A stretch of DNA of 64,000 nt from JBBSUQ01 sp964389755 (GTDB lineage Bacteria > Bacteroidota > Bacteroidia > Flavobacteriales_D > Crocinitomicaceae), in assembly GCA_964389755.1 (NCBI GenBank), contig CAYMEW010000012.1, forward strand, positions 27,618 to 91,617, given 5' to 3'. Both the position numbers and the translations under genes were made by a program. Below, in pieces: positions 8,548-16,133 of this stretch (within the stretch, counting starts at the first letter, position 1; each line of letters opens with the position of its first letter). The notes beneath the pieces were generated by a model that saw only the letters and a program-made list of their open reading frames with translations, made no database searches and was not told the DNA's origin.

Positions 8548-9786
8548 ATGATACTGAACAGGGTCTGGATCGCATTATTTATTACCGGCACGCTTACAGC
8601 GCTTGGCAAATTATTTTTCTTCGGAGATCTGTTGATCTTCAAACAAATGGTGGACGGACTTTTTGAAACCGCGGAGACCGGTTTTACCATAGCGCTCTAC
8701 CTCACAGGCGCGCTTTGCCTGTGGATGGGTGTCATGAAGATCGGGGAAGACGGCGGCGCAATCAACCTGCTGGCAAAGGCCGTTTCTCCGCTTTTTCGGA
8801 AGCTTTTCCCGGAAGTTCCGGCAGATCACCCGGCAAACGGTGCTATGATCATGAATTTCAGCGCAAATATGCTCGGCCTCGACAATGCAGCCACACCGCT
8901 CGGTTTGAAAGCCATGAAAGAATTACAGGAACTAAACCCGGACAAAGAGAAAGCATCGAACGCACAGATCATGTTCCTCGTACTGAACACCAGCGGACTG
9001 ACGATCATTCCTGTTTCTATCCTCGCCTATCGCACAGCTGCCGGCTCGGGAAATCCCACCGAAGTATTTCTCCCGATCCTATTTGCAACTTTCTTTTCAT
9101 CCCTTGCCGGGCTGATCTATGTCGCTGTTCGCCAGCGGATTTCACTTTTCAATAAAACAGTGATTGCCTACCTCGGAACGCTGACAGTCCTGATTTGCGC
9201 TTTGCTCTGGTACATTGTCAGTCACCCGGAAAACACCGAGACGATTGCGAATATCGGCGGAAACCTCCTGATTTTCCTCATCATTATACTCTTTATTATA
9301 CTCGGCATACGCAAAAAGGTCAATGTCTACGAATCTTTTGTAGAAGGCGCCAAAGGTGGTTTTGACGTAGCAATCAAAATCGTTCCCTACCTCGTAGCCA
9401 TCCTGATCGCTATTTCAGTATTTCGCACCTCCGGGGCTTTCGACGTATTGCTCGACGGGATCCGCGCCTTACTCATCGGTATCGGTATGACATTTACAGA
9501 GTTTGTGGATGCCCTGCCGGTCGCCTTTATGAAACCCCTGAGTGGCGGAGGCGCACGCGGCCTCATGCTTGAAACCTTCAGTCGCTACGGTGTTGATTCG
9601 TTCGCCGGAAAACTCGCGGCAACCTTCCAGGGTAGTACCGAAACGACCTTTTATGTACTTTCCGTTTACTTCGGATCGGTCAATATTCGAAACAGCCGTT
9701 ATGCGGTAGCCGGCGGACTGATCGCGGATTTTGCGGGAATTATCGCTGCCATTGTGCTGGCTTATTTGTTTTATTCCGTAAATTAA
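8548..9786 (+). CDS. Fused SpmA-SpmB nucleoside-recognition (Gate) membrane protein
   Basis: 412 residues with eight or more hydrophobic segments. The N-terminal half carries SpmA features (MIMNFSANMLGLDNAATPLG, about 95-114). The C-terminal half carries SpmB features (VPYLVAILIAISVFRTSGAF and FQGSTETTFYV). Separate spmA and spmB genes act in spore core dehydration in Bacillus. Here they are one protein in a lineage that does not sporulate, so the job is probably solute or nucleoside-related transport. A promoter box lies just upstream, and a repeat protein gene follows after four bases. Confidence 0.85.
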   Translation: MILNRVWIALFITGTLTALGKLFFFGDLLIFKQMVDGLFETAETGFTIALYLTGALCLWMGVMKIGEDGGAINLLAKAVSPLFRKLFPEVPADHPANGAMIMNFSANMLGLDNAATPLGLKAMKELQELNPDKEKASNAQIMFLVLNTSGLTIIPVSILAYRTAAGSGNPTEVFLPILFATFFSSLAGLIYVAVRQRISLFNKTVIAYLGTLTVLICALLWYIVSHPENTETIANIGGNLLIFLIIILFIILGIRKKVNVYESFVEGAKGGFDVAIKIVPYLVAILIAISVFRTSGAFDVLLDGIRALLIGIGMTFTEFVDALPVAFMKPLSGGGARGLMLETFSRYGVDSFAGKLAATFQGSTETTFYVLSVYFGSVNIRNSRYAVAGGLIADFAGIIAAIVLAYLFYSVN

Positions 9787-9790
9787 AGGT

Positions 9791-10267
9791 ATGGGACTGT
9801 TTCGCAGAAAAAAGAAAACGGAGGCTTCCGATATCGAAAAGGTGGCGTTGAAACCAATCGACTATGAGCCGAAGATCATCTTGGCCTGGGCCGAAGCCGT
9901 GGGAGGCAACGAAGAGATCCTGCTTTGGCTGAAAAACAATGGTTATGAAGAACTGGTAATGGCAAGTTACGCCATCCGGCTGAAGAATGAAGCGCGAGAC
10001 TGGCTTATGAAAAACGGCTACGCGCATCTGATGGCCTTTATTCATGCGGCCGAAGGAAATGAGCAGGCGCAAAACTGGCTCGAGCGCAATCAGTTCGATT
10101 TGCTCTACCACATGGCGATGGCTGTCGAAAATGACGCGGAAAGCTGGAAATGGATCGCTGAAAATGCCACACCGGACATCCATATACTTACCCGGGCGAT
10201 CAAAAAAGTAAAGGATGCCATTGAGGAAAACCACAATGACATCCACAGTATGGGAAAAGACCTTTGA
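9791..10267 (+). CDS. Unknown 158-residue protein with four 25-residue helical repeats
   Basis: I do not recognise a family. After a basic start (MGLFRRKKKTE) the protein contains four consecutive units of exactly 25 residues. They begin with WLKNNGYEEL, WLMKNGYAHL, WLERNQFDLL and WIAENATPDI, each with Trp first, Asn at the fifth position and small or hydrophobic residues further in. A weaker unit precedes the first. The periodicity suggests an alpha-solenoid or helical-hairpin stack. There is no signal peptide or membrane segment. It is co-transcribed with the SpmA-SpmB fusion, and the basic N-terminus could contact the membrane or that partner. Confidence 0.75.
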   Translation: MGLFRRKKKTEASDIEKVALKPIDYEPKIILAWAEAVGGNEEILLWLKNNGYEELVMASYAIRLKNEARDWLMKNGYAHLMAFIHAAEGNEQAQNWLERNQFDLLYHMAMAVENDAESWKWIAENATPDIHILTRAIKKVKDAIEENHNDIHSMGKDL

Positions 10268-10270
10268 TGT

Positions 10271-11614
10271 CTACTGGAAGATCTTCAGACAGGAATTGTC
10301 GTCGAACCGGAGAATGACCACTCCCTTGTAGTGCTCATCTACCTCCTGCCCCAGCAAATTGTAACGGTGAACGACTTTTTTAGCCTCCTGCCGGTCGTCG
10401 ATCGCAACGATCTTATAATACGTTTCACTTTTTCCATCCATGTCGGTCTGGCTCAAGCGGTAGTAGTTGATCGTATTCGGAAGGAATGAATAATCCGTGT
10501 AAGCATATTCATTTAATGTAAACGAATTTCCTTCGGCATTCGGTTCGGCAATGGTAACCCAACTGATACCGTCAACAGAACGCTCGATCGTGAAAAAGTC
10601 ATTTTCCTTTTCACTGGCTGTGATCCAGGACAATTCATTTCTGCGGTTCTCGTATTTCCCGATAAATTCAACGAATTCAACCGGAAGCGTAACCGGTGTA
10701 CAGTTCAGGGTTGCTCCGCCGGAAAAGTTCCAGTTCAGGGTAAACGGCGTATTATCGACCGAAAAATTATCAATGAGCAGGATGTACGTTTGTCCGGCCG
10801 TCACGTTCAGATCACTCACAAAACCATCTCCGCCAGAGCCTTCTGAGGTTTGTGATAGCCCGCTTTGCAGTCCGGTGTTTGAATGGGTTCCGGCATACGA
10901 GCAGCGCAGCGGTGTTCCGAGGTTCCCACAACTTCCGCCCCAAAGAGCAAAATCGTAGTCGGCACTGGTCACAATCGTAAAAGCAACCGTTCCGCTCGTG
11001 ACCGCCTGGAAATAATACCAGGACGACTGGTTTTCACCAAAAAGGCAGCCTTCATTTGACGAAGTGAGTTCCTGTGTTCCGTAACCGCTTGCATTCCCAC
11101 TGAACGAAGCTGTATTACAGACTTGCGTCGCACTCGGACAATCCGTCGGAGGAACCGGCGCCGATCCCTGCTTTACGCAGATCATTCCCGACGTGGCATT
11201 GTTATTCGCATTGTTTGTTCGCATGATCGCGATATAATACGTTTGGCCAACCGTTGTGCTGATCGTTACTGTTTCATTGACGTTATTACCGTTGTCAGAA
11301 CAGGCGATCGCCGTACCGCCACAGGAACTGTAAACGGCAAGTAAGGGATCCGGCCCGCCCAGGTCGTCCGTGATATGGATGGACGTAATGGCGGATGTAG
11401 CCACGAATTTAAAAAATCCGTCGCGGTAATTCGGTCCGCAGGATGTAGCCGGTAATTCGGCTCCCCAGGTTCCGGGTAAGGAATAATTCGTATAAGAGCA
11501 ACTGGAATTGGACGTTAGCGTGGGTGCGCCCGAACACAGGTCCGACTGAGCAAAGGACGCGGCAGGCGCAGCAACCAGCAGTGCAACTGACAAAAGTTTT
11601 TTAATGGGATTCAT
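10271..11614 (-). CDS. Secreted adhesin-like protein with a type IX-type C-terminal tail
   Basis: 447 residues from the ATG at 11614, chosen because it places a signal peptide (NPIKKLLSVALLVAAPAASF, cleaved near AQ) at the N-terminus. Two Cys-containing beta-sandwich segments follow (about 25-150 and 155-295), rich in Ser, Thr, Asn and Gly. A fibronectin-like region common before sorting domains comes next (LPVEFVEF to about residue 400). The tail ends NLLGQEV...YKGVVI...DDNSCLKIF, which resembles short sorting tails of Bacteroidota surface proteins rather than the full type A domain. Function is probably adhesion or binding; nothing catalytic is visible. The start overlaps the preceding gene by 14 bases. 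Confidence 0.75.
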   Translation of the reverse strand: MNPIKKLLSVALLVAAPAASFAQSDLCSGAPTLTSNSSCSYTNYSLPGTWGAELPATSCGPNYRDGFFKFVATSAITSIHITDDLGGPDPLLAVYSSCGGTAIACSDNGNNVNETVTISTTVGQTYYIAIMRTNNANNNATSGMICVKQGSAPVPPTDCPSATQVCNTASFSGNASGYGTQELTSSNEGCLFGENQSSWYYFQAVTSGTVAFTIVTSADYDFALWGGSCGNLGTPLRCSYAGTHSNTGLQSGLSQTSEGSGGDGFVSDLNVTAGQTYILLIDNFSVDNTPFTLNWNFSGGATLNCTPVTLPVEFVEFIGKYENRRNELSWITASEKENDFFTIERSVDGISWVTIAEPNAEGNSFTLNEYAYTDYSFLPNTINYYRLSQTDMDGKSETYYKIVAIDDRQEAKKVVHRYNLLGQEVDEHYKGVVILRFDDNSCLKIFQ

Positions 11615-11930
11615 CCGTAGCATGTATTTCGTTTTCCGTACGCTCGAAAAACACAAGTTGATAATCATAGTCACTCAGCAATTCCTGGAGGTCGCCTTGC
11701 TCCAGTTTCAGAGAAGAAACCACGGTAAAACGACCGGTTTCATCGTTGAATCCCGGTGAAAACCGTAAAGGTTCACCTTCCGGGTTGTAAGCCTTCCGAA
11801 AAATAGAGATCAGCGGTTTGGCGATCGAATAGGTTTCGACGTGTTCTACTTTAAACACATACGTGTATTCCTGTGCACGGCAAAAAAATGCAGAAAGCAG
11901 TAGGAACGTCAGAAGCGTTAAACTTTTCAT
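11601..11930 (-). CDS. Small secreted protein of unknown function
   Basis: 109 residues from the ATG at 11930, which begins a clear signal peptide (MKSLTLLTFLLLSAFFCRAQ). The mature protein of about 90 residues is mixed alpha/beta (YTYVFKVEHVETYSIAKPL, later DLQELLSDYDYQLVFFER). No known motif. It runs into the adhesin-like gene, overlapping by 14 bases, so the two should be co-expressed. Confidence 0.7.
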   Translation of the reverse strand: MKSLTLLTFLLLSAFFCRAQEYTYVFKVEHVETYSIAKPLISIFRKAYNPEGEPLRFSPGFNDETGRFTVVSSLKLEQGDLQELLSDYDYQLVFFERTENEIHATDESH

Positions 11931-12093
11931 AGCAGATAGAGTTCTCAGTGTTACGTTTATGTAAGGACGTAAAAATAGCGTTAAAAGTATCACGAAATGA
12001 TCAAGAGACTCAAAAATTTGAACGAAATCGCATTTTTGTTTAACATTGACCGCGTCCCAAAGGGCCTTAAACGCTTAAAACCTGAACAAAAAA

Positions 12094-12648
12094 TCAGTAG
12101 TTGTAATGAACGATCACTTCCGTGGCTCCTTTGCCGTATTCCCGAAAATCGGCGTCGTAATATTCAACATGTTCGCGTTTTGAAAGAAATAATCGAATGT
12201 CTTCCTTCAGCACACCTTCCCCGACCCCGTGAATGACGACGAGTTTACGCACCTGTTTCTTACAGGCTTTGTTGAAAAAAGTACGGAATTCATTCATCTG
12301 TTTCTGAAGGATTTGGTAGTTGCTCATAGACGCATGTGAGTCCAGGAGTTCTTCGATGTGCAGGTCGATTTCCCAGACTTCTTCCGGTTTTCGTCTTCCG
12401 GTGCGCGTTTCATGCCGAATGGTGTGCAGGTTACCAGAAAGTGTTTCATCCTCTGTCAGTTCCAGTTCGGTATCGTCGTCAAAGCCATAATCCTCTTTTT
12501 CAATACGCGCCACCTCATTTTCGCGAAAAGGCCGTTCAAACCCGGTTTCGTCTTCGATCCACAGGTTCTTTTTTTCATCGATGCGGCGAATAAGGCCACC
12601 TCCGCGTTCATATAAAAAACTGACCCGTTGTCCAACATTAAATTTCAT
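12094..12648 (-). CDS. Smr/MutS2-C-terminal domain protein (DUF2027-type)
   Basis: 184 residues from the ATG at 12648. The N-terminal part is a small beta barrel followed by an acidic stretch (DDDTELELTEDET). The C-terminal Smr domain shows IDLHIEELL and the glycine loop VVIHGVGEGVL (about 150-160). Smr domains of MutS2 and stand-alone proteins bind or nick branched DNA or act on RNA. No MutS2 core is present, so the protein acts alone or with partners. The start overlaps the M50 protease gene by 11 bases. Confidence 0.88.
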   Translation of the reverse strand: MKFNVGQRVSFLYERGGGLIRRIDEKKNLWIEDETGFERPFRENEVARIEKEDYGFDDDTELELTEDETLSGNLHTIRHETRTGRRKPEEVWEIDLHIEELLDSHASMSNYQILQKQMNEFRTFFNKACKKQVRKLVVIHGVGEGVLKEDIRLFLSKREHVEYYDADFREYGKGATEVIVHYNY

Positions 12649-13579
12649 CGAAGTACCATTGAAGATCGAGGTTGAAAAAAAGCCAAACCGGCAATACGAG
12701 CGCAGCGATCCAGAGCAGGACGACAACGATCCTGAAAAAAACAGATGCATCCCGGTTGAGTGGAGCAACCAGCAGGTTATTGACCTGGGAGGCAAGTATC
12801 GGGTCACTTTCCTCCGAACTGGCCTGGTCAATGAACATCCGCAAAGCAGGAGTATGGTTCAGAACCACTTCTTTGATCTTACTGAATTCCCGATTTGTCA
12901 GGCGTTTGTAAGGCTTTACAAAATTAACTTCGTTCTCCGAGAGATCACGGTGCATCTGGTGGCTCTTTTGCAGTGACCGCACGCGGAAACCGAGCAGGAA
13001 ACCGAATACAATGGTGATCCAGGAATCGAAATACCAACCCAGACCGATCATCAGCAAGGATGATATGAAGGAAAGTATTAGCTGGAACAGTTCCTGGTTG
13101 CCGCGAATCAGTAGTTTTAACAGTTGCGAACCGTCCAGCGGGTCGAGCGGGATCAGGTTAAGCATGTTGATAAATAAAAACAGGAGGCCGAGGGAAACAA
13201 GTTCGGAAAGCTGCCAGGCCGTACCCGCGAACAACAAAGCCGTTCCGATCAATATCCCGGGAAACGGACCGGCCATAATCACCATAAAACTTTGCTTCTG
13301 GCGGTATTTTTCCTTTTTGCCATGTACAAATGCTCCCATGAACGGCACAAACAGCATGCGCACATTGCGGTAACCGAAAAATTTCATCAATAAAAAATGC
13401 CCCAGTTCGTGTATGAGCAACACCACGATCAGGAACAGCACAAAATTGAGCGAGCCTTCAAAAAACAGGACAAAAGCAAGTACAAAAAGTGTAATTGAAA
13501 AGATCGTGATCGAAAGACCACCTTTCGGTTTTTGCTCTGCCAGTTCAGGCTTCGGTGGATAAAAATCAAATTCTTCCAT
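12638..13579 (-). CDS. Site-2-type M50 intramembrane metalloprotease
   Basis: 313 residues. The zinc motif HELGH sits in a hydrophobic segment (about residue 57). A second motif NLIPLDPLDG (about 141-150) supplies the third ligand Asp. Five or six membrane segments form the core, a soluble stretch of about 80 residues follows, and a last membrane helix lies near the C-terminus. There is no PDZ domain, unlike RseP. Such proteases release membrane-bound regulators or clear signal peptides; the substrate is unknown. Confidence 0.9.
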   Translation of the reverse strand: MEEFDFYPPKPELAEQKPKGGLSITIFSITLFVLAFVLFFEGSLNFVLFLIVVLLIHELGHFLLMKFFGYRNVRMLFVPFMGAFVHGKKEKYRQKQSFMVIMAGPFPGILIGTALLFAGTAWQLSELVSLGLLFLFINMLNLIPLDPLDGSQLLKLLIRGNQELFQLILSFISSLLMIGLGWYFDSWITIVFGFLLGFRVRSLQKSHQMHRDLSENEVNFVKPYKRLTNREFSKIKEVVLNHTPALRMFIDQASSEESDPILASQVNNLLVAPLNRDASVFFRIVVVLLWIAALVLPVWLFFNLDLQWYFDEI

Positions 13580-13595
13580 AAAAAACAGTCAGAAC

Positions 13596-13603
13596 TAAAG
13601 ATA
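13596..13603 (-). promoter_or_regulatory. Possible -7 box TATCTTTA for the M50/Smr operon
   Basis: One mismatch to TAnnTTTG on the minus strand, 16 bases before the ATG at 13579. Confidence 0.4.
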
Positions 13604-13668
13604 CGAAAATTTATCCAAACAAAAACGATTCCGTTTGTCGGAAAGTGCAAAAGTTAACAGTTGTAAGC

Positions 13669-14640
13669 TTATTTTTTTGAGAAAGACGCGAAGTCCTTTG
13701 CGAAGTAGGTCAGAATTCCGTCGGCTCCGGCCCTGCGCATGCTCAGCAACAACTCTCCGACCGCCAGTTCGTAGTTCAGCCATCCTTTTTCGGCAGCCGC
13801 GTATACCATGGCGCATTCTCCGCTGACATTGTAAGCCGTAACCGGAATCGTAAAATGCTCTTTTAAAATGTGGATAATATCCAGGTAAGCCAGCGCGGGT
13901 TTCACCATCAGCATATCCGCTCCTTCGGCAAAATCGAGTTCGGCCTCGAGCAATGCTTCCCGTTTGTTGGCCGGATTCATCTGGTAAGTCTTCTTATCCC
14001 CGTGTTTGGGAGCGCTGTTGAGTGCATCCCGAAACGGACCGTAAAAAGCGCTTGCGTATTTGGCGGTATAAGACATAATACTCACCTCGGTATGCCCTTT
14101 TTCATCGAGAGCTTCGCGGATAAATCCCACGCGCCCGTCCATCATGTCCGACGGTCCGATAATATCAACACCTGCCTGGGCTTGTGCAACGGCCATTTTA
14201 GCGAGGATCGGAAGTGTTTCATCGTTTAGGATACGTCCGTTTTCTACCAGTCCGTCGTGCCCGTCCGAAGAATACGGATCCATGGCCACATCACTCATCA
14301 GGACGGCTTCCGGGAAGCGTTCTTTCACCGCGCGGATCGCATCGAGGTAAAAATTGTCAGAAGCCCATGCATACGACGCCGTTTTATCTTTTAGGGCTTC
14401 GTCCACCGCCGGGAAAAGGTCGAAGGTGTGAATGCCCAGTTCCATGCATTCACCGATTTCTTTGAGCAGCAGATCCTGCGACCACCGGAAATTATTCGGC
14501 AGGGAAGAAACGGCTTCTTTTCGCCCCGTTCCGTCCACCAGGAAAAGCGGATAAATAAGGTTTTCGGTACCGAGTTTTGTCTCTTCTACCATGGCGCGGA
14601 TTGCGGCTGATTTTCGGTTGCGACGGGGACGTATATACAT
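13669..14640 (-). CDS. hemB: Delta-aminolevulinic acid dehydratase (porphobilinogen synthase)
   Basis: 323 residues, full length. It condenses two 5-aminolevulinate molecules into porphobilinogen in tetrapyrrole synthesis, in the cytoplasm. Schiff-base lysines are Lys194 (SYTAKYAS) and Lys247 (MVKPAL). The metal loop reads DVAMDPYSSDGHDG (117-130): Asp replaces the cysteines of zinc enzymes, so this is the magnesium-type active site. The gene is monocistronic, with a good promoter box on its 5' side and a divergent lipoprotein gene beyond. Confidence 0.98.
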   Translation of the reverse strand: MYIRPRRNRKSAAIRAMVEETKLGTENLIYPLFLVDGTGRKEAVSSLPNNFRWSQDLLLKEIGECMELGIHTFDLFPAVDEALKDKTASYAWASDNFYLDAIRAVKERFPEAVLMSDVAMDPYSSDGHDGLVENGRILNDETLPILAKMAVAQAQAGVDIIGPSDMMDGRVGFIREALDEKGHTEVSIMSYTAKYASAFYGPFRDALNSAPKHGDKKTYQMNPANKREALLEAELDFAEGADMLMVKPALAYLDIIHILKEHFTIPVTAYNVSGECAMVYAAAEKGWLNYELAVGELLLSMRRAGADGILTYFAKDFASFSKK

Positions 14641-14656
14641 GAATTTCGTTTTCCCG

Positions 14657-14664
14657 CAAAATTA
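14657..14664 (-). promoter_or_regulatory. -7 box TAATTTTG of hemB
   Basis: Exact TAnnTTTG match on the minus strand, 16 bases before the hemB ATG at 14640. Confidence 0.55.
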
Positions 14665-14765
14665 ACAATTCTCCCCTTTTTCGAACAAAACGGGCTTAAT
14701 TGTGAGGAACAATTTAAAAATTACTATTTTAGCCTCGATAAGATCATTATTTAAGACCAAAGCAC

Positions 14766-15656
14766 ATGAAAATTAACTTTATCCGAGTATCCTATCTGGT
14801 TGCTTTTCTGTTGATCATGCCTTCCTGTACCGAAGAAAAAGAAGAAAAAAAACCGGAGGTCGAAGAAGAAATTCTGGACGCAAACAGTTCGCTGAACACC
14901 AATTTTAACGGAAAAGTATTCAGTATACCCTCACCGCTTCAAACCGCTTTGCTCATCAAGAACCTCAAAGTACCATTTAACGAGTCTCTTCCCAACAGTA
15001 CCGAAAACGTTGATAAATACACCACGGAATACGAACAGGCGCTCAACCTCGGTATCTATGGAACGGACCTGGGTTATGTTTCTTTGTACGAACAAAACAG
15101 TGCATCCCTGAAATACCTGGCTACCGTTGAAAAACTGACGAATAAACTTGGCCTTGAGGGAGCTTTCGACCGGGACTTTATGACGCGGTTCGAGAACAAC
15201 GCAACAACGGAAGATTCCATGCTCCGCATCGTTTCGGAAGCGTTTCGCAAGGCAGATGATTTCCTGAAGTCTTCCAACCGCAAACCGACTTCCGCACTGA
15301 TTCTTACCGGTGGCTGGATCGAATCCCTCTATTTTGCCTGTGAACTCAACCGTACCAAACAAAGTGATGCGATCGTGGAACGCATCGGTGAACAGCAACA
15401 AACGCTCAACAGCATCATCGAGATCCTCCGGGAATTTAACAACAACGGAAGCAATGATGAACTGATCGCCGACATGGAAGACCTGCAGTTTTACTTCAAC
15501 GATATTTCGGTAGACTATGAATTCGTGGAACCGAAAACGGACAGTGATAAAAAGCTCACAACCCTCAATCACAAGATCAGTATTCACATTGATACCAACA
15601 CGTTAAACCAGATTACTTTAAAGATCAATTCAATTCGCGATAAAATAACCGGATAA
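14766..15656 (+). CDS. Lipoprotein of unknown function, first gene of the ABC exporter operon
   Basis: 296 residues. The signal peptide ends with lipobox IMPSC, followed by a very acidic/basic spacer (EEKEEKKPEVEEE). The rest is mainly helical, with NLGIYGTDLGYVSLYEQ and TGGWIESLYFACEL as the most distinctive segments; such helical lipoproteins recur in Bacteroidota without an assigned role. A TATTTTAG sequence at 14725-14732 may be a weak promoter. Twelve bases separate it from the next gene. Location is probably the outer membrane, facing the periplasm. Confidence 0.78.
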   Translation: MKINFIRVSYLVAFLLIMPSCTEEKEEKKPEVEEEILDANSSLNTNFNGKVFSIPSPLQTALLIKNLKVPFNESLPNSTENVDKYTTEYEQALNLGIYGTDLGYVSLYEQNSASLKYLATVEKLTNKLGLEGAFDRDFMTRFENNATTEDSMLRIVSEAFRKADDFLKSSNRKPTSALILTGGWIESLYFACELNRTKQSDAIVERIGEQQQTLNSIIEILREFNNNGSNDELIADMEDLQFYFNDISVDYEFVEPKTDSDKKLTTLNHKISIHIDTNTLNQITLKINSIRDKITG

Positions 15657-15668
15657 AAAACTAAACAA

Positions 15669-16103
15669 ATGAAACGACTCATTCTACTTTTCTTTTTGGC
15701 TTCGGGAGCCTTCATTACGCCGGCTGTGGCGCAGGACTGCGAAGGATTGGTCAGCGTATGCGAAGGATACCTCAACGGAACATCGGCACCGGGAAATTTT
15801 GTGTCGGACGGACAGGTCTATACGGCTTTCCTGGATCGCGAAAAATCCGAATTCAAGACGACCTTTTACGGTGGTTCGACGTATCGCATCGTTGCGACTG
15901 CCGGTAAAGAAGATGATTTCGTGATCTTCACGGTGCGTGACATGCAGGGAAACATCATTTTCACAAACCGCGACCACAAAAACTCGACTTACTGGGATTT
16001 CAAAGTGAACAAAACCATTCCGGTGACGATCGAGACTGAATTAGACATGGATAAAAAAGTGACGGGCTGTACAGTCATGCTGATTGGCTTTAAGAAGTTC
16101 TGA
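15669..16103 (+). CDS. Small secreted protein in the ABC exporter operon
   Basis: 144 residues. Signal peptide with cleavage near AVAQ, then a beta-rich domain (YTAFLDREKSEFKTTFYGG, DDFVIFTVRDMQGNIIF, TVMLIGFKKF) with two Cys near the mature start and one near the end. No family recognised. It lies 12 bases after the lipoprotein and 30 before the ABC gene, which suggests a periplasmic accessory or a cargo of the transporter. That role is inference from position only. Confidence 0.75.
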   Translation: MKRLILLFFLASGAFITPAVAQDCEGLVSVCEGYLNGTSAPGNFVSDGQVYTAFLDREKSEFKTTFYGGSTYRIVATAGKEDDFVIFTVRDMQGNIIFTNRDHKNSTYWDFKVNKTIPVTIETELDMDKKVTGCTVMLIGFKKF

Positions 16104-16133
16104 CGCACGCACAATCCTCCATAACCGCTATTT

